A stretch of 12,980 nt of DNA from an uncultured bacterium (GTDB taxonomy: Bacteria; Verrucomicrobiota; Lentisphaeria; Victivallales; Victivallaceae), in assembly GCA_949286445.1 (NCBI GenBank), contig CASECL010000075.1, positions 1 through 12,980 of the forward strand. Direction: 5' to 3'. This document shows, piece by piece, positions 6,575-12,980 of the stretch; the first letter of the stretch is position 1; every line of letters begins with the position of its first letter. Below the pieces are notes generated by a model, which was given only the letters and a program-made list of their open reading frames with translations, was not told the DNA's origin and did no database searches. A program made the translations under genes and the position numbers.

Positions 6575-7807
6575 ATGCTGGGAATTGATTTAATCAACTT
6601 CCGCCGCCGCAATGGAGTATTTACTCCGGTTTTTCTGGACCCCGGAACGTCGGAAAATCTGGAATATGCTGAATTACTTACCGGCATTTTTTCTGACGGA
6701 GTCAGCCGCGGCCTGACCCGCTGGGAGATGGAGGAAGCTATTTCCATGGCCGGTGATGGCGGATTGTCTCCGGCAAGTGCGGGCGGATTGAAAAAAGTTT
6801 TGGCTGACCGGTCGGAGTTTGTTCTCCCGGAAGAATTTGATTTTCCGGCAATGCGGGAGAAAGAATTTGCCGCAACAGCTTCACGGTTGGAAGAAGCGGG
6901 GGGAGATTTTGAAAAATATTCCCGGCTGCTGCCGGAACTGGAACAAACTTTGTACGGAGACTTGCCGGATTTTGAAAAGCTGGTGAAGACACCTTTTGCC
7001 AGCGGCAGGCAGCTGATTGAAAGATATAATCTTACCCTGGTTCAGAGCATGCTGTTTTTTGCCTCCGCCCTGACGGTGGAACTGCCCAGCGGGGCGGCGG
7101 CCGATGCCGGAGAACTCCGGCGGATTTTCAAGTATTTGAAATTTTTCCGGCTGATGGCTGAGATTACCGCACTGCCTGACGGCGGCAGAAAATTGGAAAT
7201 TTCCGGTCCGGCGGCGATTTTCGGCGGGGGGAGAAAATATGCTTTGCAGTTAGCTTCATTTTTTCCTGCCGTGGTGCGGGCAAAGCGATGGAAAATGGAA
7301 GCAGAGCTGGAAATCCGGGGTAGAAAAGGACGGTTGAAACTGGATGAAAAAAGTAATCTGGTTTCTCATTACCGGAGTTTTTCCGCCTATGTGCCGGAGG
7401 AAATAAGAATGTTTCACCGCCTTTTTGAAGAAAAAGTGCCGGACTGGCGGATCGTGGCAGGCGGAGAATTGCGGAATCCGGCGACCGGAGAGATATTTTT
7501 TCCCGATTTATCGTTTGAGCGGATAAAAGATAACCTGACCTTTCACCTGGAATTATTTCACCGTTATCATGCCGGAGCTTTATTCCGGCGGCTGGAGCAG
7601 GCCGGGGAATTGGAAAAATTAAATCTCATTATCGGCATTGACCGGTCGCTGGCGGATGAAGCGCAATTGGGAAAAATTCTTTCCGGGGCAGGGGAAGAAT
7701 GGCGGGAAAAAATCTTCCTCTTCCGGGATTTCCCCGGGGTGGAACGGGTGAAAAGTATTTTGAAAAAAGCTGCGGAAAAATTTGAAAAAATCCCGGCGGT
7801 GAAGTAG
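6575..7807 (+). CDS. DUF790 family protein, Bax1-like nuclease
   Basis: A 410-residue protein of the DUF790 family, whose archaeal member Bax1 is a structure-specific DNA endonuclease that works with XPB helicase. The start MLGIDLINFRRRNGVFTPVFL is typical of the family, and GGAGGA at 6562-6567, 7 nt before ATG 6575, supports it over the upstream ATG at 6521. The family core is visible at about 126-172 (LYGDLPDF, then ERYNLTLVQSMLF). The predicted nuclease region follows DWRIV and includes FFPDL with Asp311 and FHLELF with Glu326, in the positions of the PD-(D/E)xK-like acidic residues. Most relatives as I recall them read IPDF and LEIVGFW there, so this copy is divergent at the active-site edge. 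No XPB gene is in the window. rsmE follows after 9 nt, so co-translation is likely. Nuclease activity is inferred. Confidence 0.78.
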   Translation: MLGIDLINFRRRNGVFTPVFLDPGTSENLEYAELLTGIFSDGVSRGLTRWEMEEAISMAGDGGLSPASAGGLKKVLADRSEFVLPEEFDFPAMREKEFAATASRLEEAGGDFEKYSRLLPELEQTLYGDLPDFEKLVKTPFASGRQLIERYNLTLVQSMLFFASALTVELPSGAAADAGELRRIFKYLKFFRLMAEITALPDGGRKLEISGPAAIFGGGRKYALQLASFFPAVVRAKRWKMEAELEIRGRKGRLKLDEKSNLVSHYRSFSAYVPEEIRMFHRLFEEKVPDWRIVAGGELRNPATGEIFFPDLSFERIKDNLTFHLELFHRYHAGALFRRLEQAGELEKLNLIIGIDRSLADEAQLGKILSGAGEEWREKIFLFRDFPGVERVKSILKKAAEKFEKIPAVK

Positions 7808-7816
7808 ATTACTGTA

Positions 7817-8497
7817 ATGCATTATTTTTGGACAGAACATATCGGTGAAGCCGGAACTGCCGTGGAATTGCCCCGCGGGGAGAGGGAACACCTTTTCCGG
7901 GTATTGCGTTTCCGTCCCGAGGACCGGGGCGGATTGCTGGACGGACGGGGGTGCCGGGGGCTTTTTGAAGTGGGAAAAGACCGGGAATTAACCGTAATCG
8001 GGCGTGAAGTACTGCCGGAACCGGAGTTGAAAATTTCCCTCTGGTGCGCCGCACCGAAAAAGAATAAACTGGATATTTTGCTGAAACAGGCTTCAGAACT
8101 CGGAGTGTGGAGCGTAAGATTTCTGGACTGTGAATTTTCAGTGGCGAAACCGGATAATTTTGACCGGCTGAATACGCTGTTGATTGAAGGATGCAAACAG
8201 TCGGGCAATCCGTTTCTGCCCCGGCTGTTGCCGATGGAGAAATTTTCCCGGCTTCCGGAACTTGGAGAGGGGAAGTTTTTCTGTTACGGCGATGTGGTGC
8301 CGGGCGGCGGTAAACCGGATTTGCCGGAAAAGGGGGAGGTGGTTTTTCTGGTTGGACCGGAGGGCGGATTCTCGCCGCGGGAACTGGAATGCCTGAAGAA
8401 TTTTGCCGCTCCTTTGAATTTGGGACGTTATATTTTGCGGCTGGAGACCGCAGCAGCGGCCGGAGTGGCGGTATTGAATTGCTGGAAGAAAGATTGA
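7817..8497 (+). CDS. rsmE: 16S rRNA (uracil1498-N3)-methyltransferase RsmE
   Basis: RsmE uses S-adenosylmethionine to methylate N3 of U1498 in 16S rRNA, near the decoding centre of the small subunit. The 226 residues are close to the family's usual 240-250. The N-terminal PUA-like part contains EREHLFRVLRFRPED. The C-terminal SPOUT (trefoil-knot) part shows KKNKLDILLKQASELGV, then CKQSG, and the signature VGPEGGFSPRE followed by LGRYILRLETAAAAG, the AdoMet-binding knot. The start lies 9 nt after the DUF790 stop. No clear Shine-Dalgarno is present, suggesting translational coupling. The TGA is one base before an alternative ATG of the next gene. Confidence 0.95.
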   Translation: MHYFWTEHIGEAGTAVELPRGEREHLFRVLRFRPEDRGGLLDGRGCRGLFEVGKDRELTVIGREVLPEPELKISLWCAAPKKNKLDILLKQASELGVWSVRFLDCEFSVAKPDNFDRLNTLLIEGCKQSGNPFLPRLLPMEKFSRLPELGEGKFFCYGDVVPGGGKPDLPEKGEVVFLVGPEGGFSPRELECLKNFAAPLNLGRYILRLETAAAAGVAVLNCWKKD

Positions 8498-8516
8498 AAT
8501 GTTATCCGGAGGAAAA

Positions 8517-9464
8517 ATGACTTTGCACTGGTTTTTCTGCCGATTTGCCGCGGCGGGGCGGAGGGAACAAAGATTGTTTATTCCGGTTTTGTTCCTGACA
8601 ATCCTGTTGTGCATTTCCGGCTGCGGAGACAGTGAAGGCAAGGATCACCCCTATCTGGCCAAAGCCGAATTACTGCGCAGTCAGGGGGATTTCAAGGGGG
8701 CGGAGGAGTATTACCGCCGTTTTCTGGAAAAATATCCCCGTTCCCGTACCGGATTGGCTTCAGCGGGGGCGTTTTACTCTGAATGTGCCGGGGATATGGA
8801 AAAGGCGATCGGATGTTACCGGGCCGCACTGGAGGTGGAACACTCTGATTTGCTTGAAAGTTCGCTCCAGGCGGTGCGGAAAGCTGATTTTGAAAAGAAG
8901 AGTGAAATGTTCCATTTGCCGTCAAATCGGCAGAAGAACAGTAATATTGCTTCGGTAATCCGCTCCCGCAATGCCTTTGCCGCGCAAAATACCACTTTGC
9001 GCCGGATGATATCCCGGCAGAACCGGCAGGTGAACGAGCTTTCAGTCCGGGCGGAAAAGGCGGAAAAAAACTTTGCCGCGGCATCGGCGAAACTCAGGTT
9101 GACTGAAAAACAGAATATTGAGCTTAAGCGCATGATTGCCGGATTGAACCGTAAATTGACTGAGGCGCGTAATACCCCGGCTGAAACAGCGGAAAAAGCC
9201 GTTGCGGCAGAAAAGGTTTTGCCGGAAGACAATGCGGTTGAAGCAGTGGAAAAACAGTCAGAAAAAGCCGGCGAAGCGGTAAATAAGTTATCTGAAAATG
9301 CCGCCGCTGTTGAAAAAAATGTGAACGGTGACACCAGAGACGGAGCAGGAAAAGATACTGGAGTAAATGAAAATTCCGGAAATCCGGCGGCGGAAAAGGA
9401 GAGTGTAAGTTCCTCCGCGGGAAATCAGACATTGGAGGAAAGAAAAAATGTTCCGGAAAATTAA
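8517..9464 (+). CDS. TPR and coiled-coil lipoprotein of unknown function
   Basis: I do not recognise a named family. From ATG 8517 the 315-residue product starts with a basic region (GRREQR) and hydrophobic stretch ending in lipobox ISGC, giving a lipidated Cys36. Residues about 44-110 look like TPR repeats (LAKAELLRSQGDFKGAEEYY, then AIGCYRAALE). A long coiled coil follows at about 145-215, rich in K, E, R and L, and then an Ala/Glu/Lys/Asn-rich, probably disordered tail. This is the reverse order of CpoB (coiled coil then TPR); a LysM domain, often found in related envelope proteins, is absent. Start choice is uncertain: ATG 8499 couples to rsmE, ATG 8517 has GGAGG only 4 nt away, and TTG 8574 has GGAGG at 9 nt. 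The gene overlaps the next by 17 nt. A periplasmic scaffold role is a guess. Confidence 0.65.
   Translation: MTLHWFFCRFAAAGRREQRLFIPVLFLTILLCISGCGDSEGKDHPYLAKAELLRSQGDFKGAEEYYRRFLEKYPRSRTGLASAGAFYSECAGDMEKAIGCYRAALEVEHSDLLESSLQAVRKADFEKKSEMFHLPSNRQKNSNIASVIRSRNAFAAQNTTLRRMISRQNRQVNELSVRAEKAEKNFAAASAKLRLTEKQNIELKRMIAGLNRKLTEARNTPAETAEKAVAAEKVLPEDNAVEAVEKQSEKAGEAVNKLSENAAAVEKNVNGDTRDGAGKDTGVNENSGNPAAEKESVSSSAGNQTLEERKNVPEN
9434..9439 (+). promoter_or_regulatory. Shine-Dalgarno inside the upstream gene
   Basis: GGAGGA lies within the last codons of the TPR lipoprotein gene, 8 nt before ATG 9448. It fixes the start of the next lipoprotein and shows that the 17-nt overlap of the two genes is real. 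Confidence 0.8.
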
Positions 9465-10029
9465 GTATTATTTGCTGATTGCCGCAGTATTTTTATTTGC
9501 TGCGGGTTGTTCACTTCTGGAGCGGTCGCCATACCGGGAGACTGCCAGTTATGATCTGGTATTCAACTGCCCGGCAGAGGTGAAGTTGAAACGGAATATC
9601 CGTATTCTGCCGGTGATAAATTACACCCCGACCGCCCGGAGAATGCTTTTTTCCGGGCGCAATGGCCGGATATCCGGAGATGATTACAGCCAATGGGTGC
9701 AGAATCCGGAAAGTATGCTGGGTAATTACCTTAATAAATATTTTGCCGCCGCAGTTGAAAACATGGTGAAAGGCGGAACCGCCGTCCCGCCGGAACCGGA
9801 TACTCTGGAGCTGGAAATTTACCGTTTTGAGCTGGATAATGTATCCGGGCGCGCCTTTCTGGCGGTGAATTACCGGATTACGCGGAATAGTGAACCGGTT
9901 TCCGGAAGACTGGAAACCGCAGTGCCTTATGAAAAGAAAGAGATCCCGGAAGCATGTGCTGTCGCCATGTCTGAGTGCGCCGGGCAGATCGCAGTTGAAA
10001 TAGTAAATATCGTAAATAACATAAAATAA
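9448..10029 (+). CDS. ABC-transport auxiliary lipoprotein (PqiC-like)
   Basis: A 193-residue lipoprotein. The signal peptide MFRKIKYYLL... ends in AAGC, giving a lipidated Cys21 followed by Ser. The mature part resembles the ABC_trans_aux family (PqiC/YmbA and Mla-like auxiliary lipoproteins): YDLVFN near the start, NIRILPVINY, the RRMLFSG strand, YSQWVQNPESMLGNYL, then LELEIYRFELDN and a mixed beta C-terminus with ETAVPYEKKEIPEACAVAMSE. In that family, such proteins sit on the outer membrane and assist MCE-type lipid transport between the membranes. No permease, ATPase or MCE gene is in the window, so the partner is elsewhere or different. It is translationally coupled to the TPR lipoprotein and stands 19 nt before thyX. 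The family match is from pattern, not a search. Confidence 0.65.
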   Translation: MFRKIKYYLLIAAVFLFAAGCSLLERSPYRETASYDLVFNCPAEVKLKRNIRILPVINYTPTARRMLFSGRNGRISGDDYSQWVQNPESMLGNYLNKYFAAAVENMVKGGTAVPPEPDTLELEIYRFELDNVSGRAFLAVNYRITRNSEPVSGRLETAVPYEKKEIPEACAVAMSECAGQIAVEIVNIVNNIK

Positions 10030-10048
10030 TATTTAAAAGGGAAAAATT

Positions 10049-10744
10049 ATGGAACACTTGAATATTCCTCCCGATAATCACGTTATGGTTCTTGACGGCC
10101 AGGGCTGGGTGGGATTGATTGACCACCTGGGCAGTGAGGCGACAATAGTCAATGCCGCCCGGGTATCTTTCGGCAAAATAAAAAAAGAGATTGATGACCG
10201 GGATGTGACTTTGCTGGAATACCTGATTGCCAATAAGCACACCAGTCCGCTGGAACACATGGTTTTTACTTTCAGCGTGCATTGTCCGCTTTTTGTCCGC
10301 GGCCAGTGGCACCGGCACCGCACCTGGAGTTACAATGAGATCAGCCGGAGATACACCGAGATTGACATGGAGTTTTACACTCCGGTAAAATTGCGCCGGC
10401 AGGCGGAAAGCAACCGTCAGGCTTCCTTTGATGATCCCGGGTTTGATGATGCCGCGTTAAGAGAGAAGATCCGTCTCCACAATGAAAAGTCCCTCGCACT
10501 TTATGATGAATTGCTTGCCGGAGGCGTCTGCCGTGAACAGGCCCGCGGCGTACTGCCGCAGAATATGATGGTAACTTTCTGGGGAACCGTGGATCTGTCA
10601 AATCTGCTCCATTTTCTGGAACTCCGCGACAGCGAACACGCCCAGTATGAAATCCGGGAATATGCGGTGGCAATTAAGAAATTGATCAAGCCCTATATCC
10701 CTCATGTGGCGGCATATTTTGCCCGGCAGGGACAGAGTTGGTAA
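10049..10744 (+). CDS. thyX: Flavin-dependent thymidylate synthase ThyX
   Basis: ThyX makes dTMP from dUMP using methylenetetrahydrofolate, FAD and NAD(P)H, replacing ThyA. The 231-residue length is normal. The signature RHRTWSYNEISRRY spans residues 89-102 and fits RHRX7S (Arg89-His90-Arg91, Ser99), which binds FAD and dUMP. Other family blocks are ANKHTSPLEHMVFTF, QARGVLPQNMMVTFWGT, and ELRDSEHAQYEIREYA near the C-terminus. An AAGGG a few bases upstream supports ATG 10049. It follows the lipoprotein gene by 19 nt and precedes the U32 gene by 57 nt. Because ThyX yields tetrahydrofolate rather than dihydrofolate, cells with it often lack a conventional ThyA/FolA pair; that cannot be checked here. 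Confidence 0.97.
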   Translation: MEHLNIPPDNHVMVLDGQGWVGLIDHLGSEATIVNAARVSFGKIKKEIDDRDVTLLEYLIANKHTSPLEHMVFTFSVHCPLFVRGQWHRHRTWSYNEISRRYTEIDMEFYTPVKLRRQAESNRQASFDDPGFDDAALREKIRLHNEKSLALYDELLAGGVCREQARGVLPQNMMVTFWGTVDLSNLLHFLELRDSEHAQYEIREYAVAIKKLIKPYIPHVAAYFARQGQSW

Positions 10745-10801
10745 AAAATATCTCCCGGCAGCAGCCCGGATGATGAGTAGACATACAGGAAAATACATTA
10801 T

Positions 10802-12980
10802 ATGAATGAATTGCTGGCTCCGGCGGGAAATATGGAATGCGCCCTGGCGGCTTTTGATGCCGGGGCGGACGCGGTTTATCTGGGTTTGTCCAAGTTCAAT
10901 GCCCGGGAACGGTGTGAAAATTTCACCCCGGAAAGTTTGGCTTCACTGGTGCAGTATGCCCACCGGAACGGGAAAAAAGTGTACGGTGCGCTAAATACGG
11001 TAGTAAAAGAGGGCGAACTGGCCGAATTGGTCAAACAGATAGCCATACTCTCCGATGTGGAAGTTGACGCAGTCATTGTGCAGGATCTGGGCGTATTGCG
11101 GATTATCCGGGAGTATTTTCCGGAGCTGACAATTCATGCTTCGACCCAGATGGGTTTTCATAACCGCGCCGGATTGGAAATCGCCGCCGGACTGGGGGCA
11201 AAAAGAGTTATTCTGGAGCGTCAGGTCACGCTGGAGGAGTTGAAACTCATGCTGAAAAATTCCCCGGTGGAAATAGAAATATTCATTCATGGTGCGCTTT
11301 GCTGTTCGCTTTCCGGACAGTGTTTGTTTTCCTCTTACCTCGGCGGCCACAGCGGCAACCGGGGCAAGTGCAAACAGCCCTGCCGGAGAAGATATTTTTC
11401 CAAAAACGGCAACGGATTTTTCTTTTCGCCCCGTGATCTTGCCACGCCGGAAATGATGGATGAACTCCGGAAACTGGGAATAGCTTCCTTTAAAATCGAG
11501 GGACGTCTGCGTCAGGCAGATTATGTTTACAACGCGGTTTCCGCCTACCGGCAGTTGATTGATGCCCCGGAGATCACCCGCGAAATACTGGGGGAAAGCC
11601 GGAAGAAACTTGCGCTTACTTACGGCCGTCAGTGGTCGGACGGTTTCTTCCGGGAGAACGGCTTCGGCAAGCTGATCAACTATACTTCGCCCGGCGCGGC
11701 CGGTCAGTATTGCGGCAGAGTCGAGCGGATGGATGAACACGGGTTTGAATTCACCGCGGCCAAGCGGCTTCATATTGGCGACCGGCTCCGGGTGCAGCCG
11801 GAAAGCGGAGAGGAGGGGGTGGCTTTTACGCTGACAAGAATGCTGACCAACCGGGCATTGTCAAAATTTGCCCGTGAGGGAGACCGGGTTTTTGTTTTCT
11901 GTGATAAAGAACTGCCGGAAAGAGGGCTGATTTATAAAACCGGGGAGAGTTCCGCCAATTTTTCCGGACGGGCGGAAAAATTGGAAAAGGCCCGGACCAA
12001 GCTGGATTTGGAGTGTGTTATAGATGGTAAAATTCTGCGGATAACAGTTTCCAATGCTCCGGCAATGCCGGTGTTTGAGCGGCCGCTGGAGCTGGAAAAG
12101 GCAGTTAAACGCGGTGTGAACGAAGAGACCTTGCGCCGGGAGTTTTCCGCCAGCGCATCAGAACAGTTTGCACTGGGGAATTTCACAACTTCAATCAGCG
12201 GCAGTTATTTTCTCCCGGTTTCGGTCTTGAAGGAACTCCGGCGGGAATTCTGGAGCCTGGTGGAAAAATCCATTACCCCGGATGCCGTCCTGAAACGTTC
12301 CGCTTCCGGCATGGCCCGTTTTTATCTGGATTATACGGCAATGAAAGCGGCATCATTGCCGGAAAATACGGTGGAAACTATCGCAGTGCGTCCCGGCGGA
12401 GCCATGCCGGGTAAACCCAATGTCAAACTTGCTTCCAGTGTGTTTTCATGTAAGAAAGGTACGGCTGTGGCGATTATGCCGGAATTTTGTGCGGAAAATT
12501 ACATCCGTGTACTGGAAAGCGCGGTTAAACAGGCGTATGAAAACGGCGTGCGGGAATTTCGGGTGACTTCACTTTTTAATTTCAAACTGCTGCAGAAATA
12601 TCCGGATATAACCATTGTTGCCGCTGACCCGATTCCGATTGCCAACAGCATGGCGGTATTGGAACTGGCCGGGCTGGGGGCAAAGACGGTTCAGGCACAT
12701 GTGGAGCTGGAAAAGGATGCGATACTGGATCTGGTCAAACATTCTCCGCTGCCGGTGGAGGTCTGCCGGCATATCCGGCCGGTACTTCTGGTTACCAGAG
12801 CGGAAATCCCGGCGGAAGGGGAAATTGTGGATTCAAGAGGGAATAAATTTATTGTCCGTTTTGACCGGTTTGACCGGTTGACCCGGGTTTATGCCGGCAA
12901 GGTATTTTCCATTCCCCGGCTGCCCGGAACGCTGGATTTCTATGACCTTACCATGTCTCACTGGAAAGTGGAAGATCCGA
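10802..12980 (+). CDS. U32 family protein (RlhA/TrhP-like), 3' end beyond window
   Basis: An open frame of at least 726 codons running off the window. It opens MNELLAPAGNMECALAAFDA, then GADAVYLGLSKFNAR, VYGALNTVV, VDAVIVQDLGVL and IHASTQMGFHN, the classic U32 barrel. The Fe-S-type cysteine set appears as HGALCCSLSGQC (Cys167, 168, 174) and GKCKQPCR (Cys190, 194), followed by FFSPRDLATPEMM and FKIEGRLRQADYVYNAV. U32 proteins of E. coli (RlhA, TrhP) hydroxylate 23S rRNA C2501 and tRNA uridine 34 using prephenate-related chemistry, so RNA hydroxylation is the likely role; the old label is collagenase-like peptidase. The long C-terminal part (after about residue 380) fits the RlhA-like architecture with DUF3656 and further domains. 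An AGGA lies about 11 nt upstream. Its position after thyX suggests co-transcription. Confidence 0.92.
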   Translation, partial: MNELLAPAGNMECALAAFDAGADAVYLGLSKFNARERCENFTPESLASLVQYAHRNGKKVYGALNTVVKEGELAELVKQIAILSDVEVDAVIVQDLGVLRIIREYFPELTIHASTQMGFHNRAGLEIAAGLGAKRVILERQVTLEELKLMLKNSPVEIEIFIHGALCCSLSGQCLFSSYLGGHSGNRGKCKQPCRRRYFSKNGNGFFFSPRDLATPEMMDELRKLGIASFKIEGRLRQADYVYNAVSAYRQLIDAPEITREILGESRKKLALTYGRQWSDGFFRENGFGKLINYTSPGAAGQYCGRVERMDEHGFEFTAAKRLHIGDRLRVQPESGEEGVAFTLTRMLTNRALSKFAREGDRVFVFCDKELPERGLIYKTGESSANFSGRAEKLEKARTKLDLECVIDGKILRITVSNAPAMPVFERPLELEKAVKRGVNEETLRREFSASASEQFALGNFTTSISGSYFLPVSVLKELRREFWSLVEKSITPDAVLKRSASGMARFYLDYTAMKAASLPENTVETIAVRPGGAMPGKPNVKLASSVFSCKKGTAVAIMPEFCAENYIRVLESAVKQAYENGVREFRVTSLFNFKLLQKYPDITIVAADPIPIANSMAVLELAGLGAKTVQAHVELEKDAILDLVKHSPLPVEVCRHIRPVLLVTRAEIPAEGEIVDSRGNKFIVRFDRFDRLTRVYAGKVFSIPRLPGTLDFYDLTMSHWKVEDP

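Noticed and set aside
8632..8958. 108-codon + strand frame overlapping the TPR lipoprotein
   Set aside because: Off-frame shadow rich in Arg, Trp and Cys; the lipoprotein frame has a signal peptide, TPR pattern and coiled coil.
10991..11773. 260-codon open frame on the - strand inside the U32 gene
   Set aside because: It is antisense to the conserved U32 core with all its cysteine motifs; no family features or ribosome site of its own.

Overview
The window is about 13 kb of ordinary bacterial chromosome. All protein genes read on the + strand and one tRNA gene reads on the - strand. It suggests a Gram-negative anaerobe: there are two lipoproteins with lipoboxes (one of the outer-membrane transport-auxiliary type), a soluble Fe-S/flavin NADH-oxidising complex of the HydBC/NuoEF kind, and the flavin-dependent ThyX. 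A member of the PVC group such as Lentisphaerae/Verrucomicrobiota is possible, but this is only an impression from gene content. No phage, insertion sequence, CRISPR array or other mobile element was seen.

Region 1 (1-3987) is the end of a redox operon. It holds the tail of a NuoE-like [2Fe-2S] subunit, a complete NuoF/HydB-like FMN/NADH subunit, and a 677-residue protein in which a GltD-like FAD/NAD(P)H core lies between NuoG/HydA-type Fe-S modules. The three genes overlap or nearly touch (4-nt overlap, 6-nt gap). Together they look like a soluble NADH/NAD(P)H/ferredoxin oxidoreductase, possibly electron-bifurcating, with no hydrogenase or formate dehydrogenase catalytic subunit after it. 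A long two-part hairpin follows.

Region 2 (3988-5222) holds a SpeD-type AdoMet decarboxylase with an apparent second, non-catalytic domain. A clear intrinsic terminator follows, then about 230 nt with nothing recognisable, then tRNA-Gln(CUG) on the - strand with a good promoter.

Region 3 (5223-12980) is a co-directional series. It runs mraY (peptidoglycan lipid I synthesis, outside any mur cluster), a DUF790/Bax1-like nuclease without its usual XPB helicase, rsmE (16S rRNA m3U1498 methyltransferase), a TPR/coiled-coil lipoprotein, an ABC-auxiliary (PqiC-like) lipoprotein, thyX (dTMP synthesis) and a U32-family protein (RlhA/TrhP-like RNA hydroxylation) cut by the window end. From the nuclease to thyX the gaps are -17 to +19 nt, so these five genes are probably co-transcribed; the functional theme (envelope, rRNA modification, nucleotide synthesis) is mixed housekeeping.

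The best candidates for something less described are the GltD-fusion oxidoreductase, the tandem-domain SpeD without a spermidine synthase, the orphan Bax1-like nuclease, and the lipoprotein pair.
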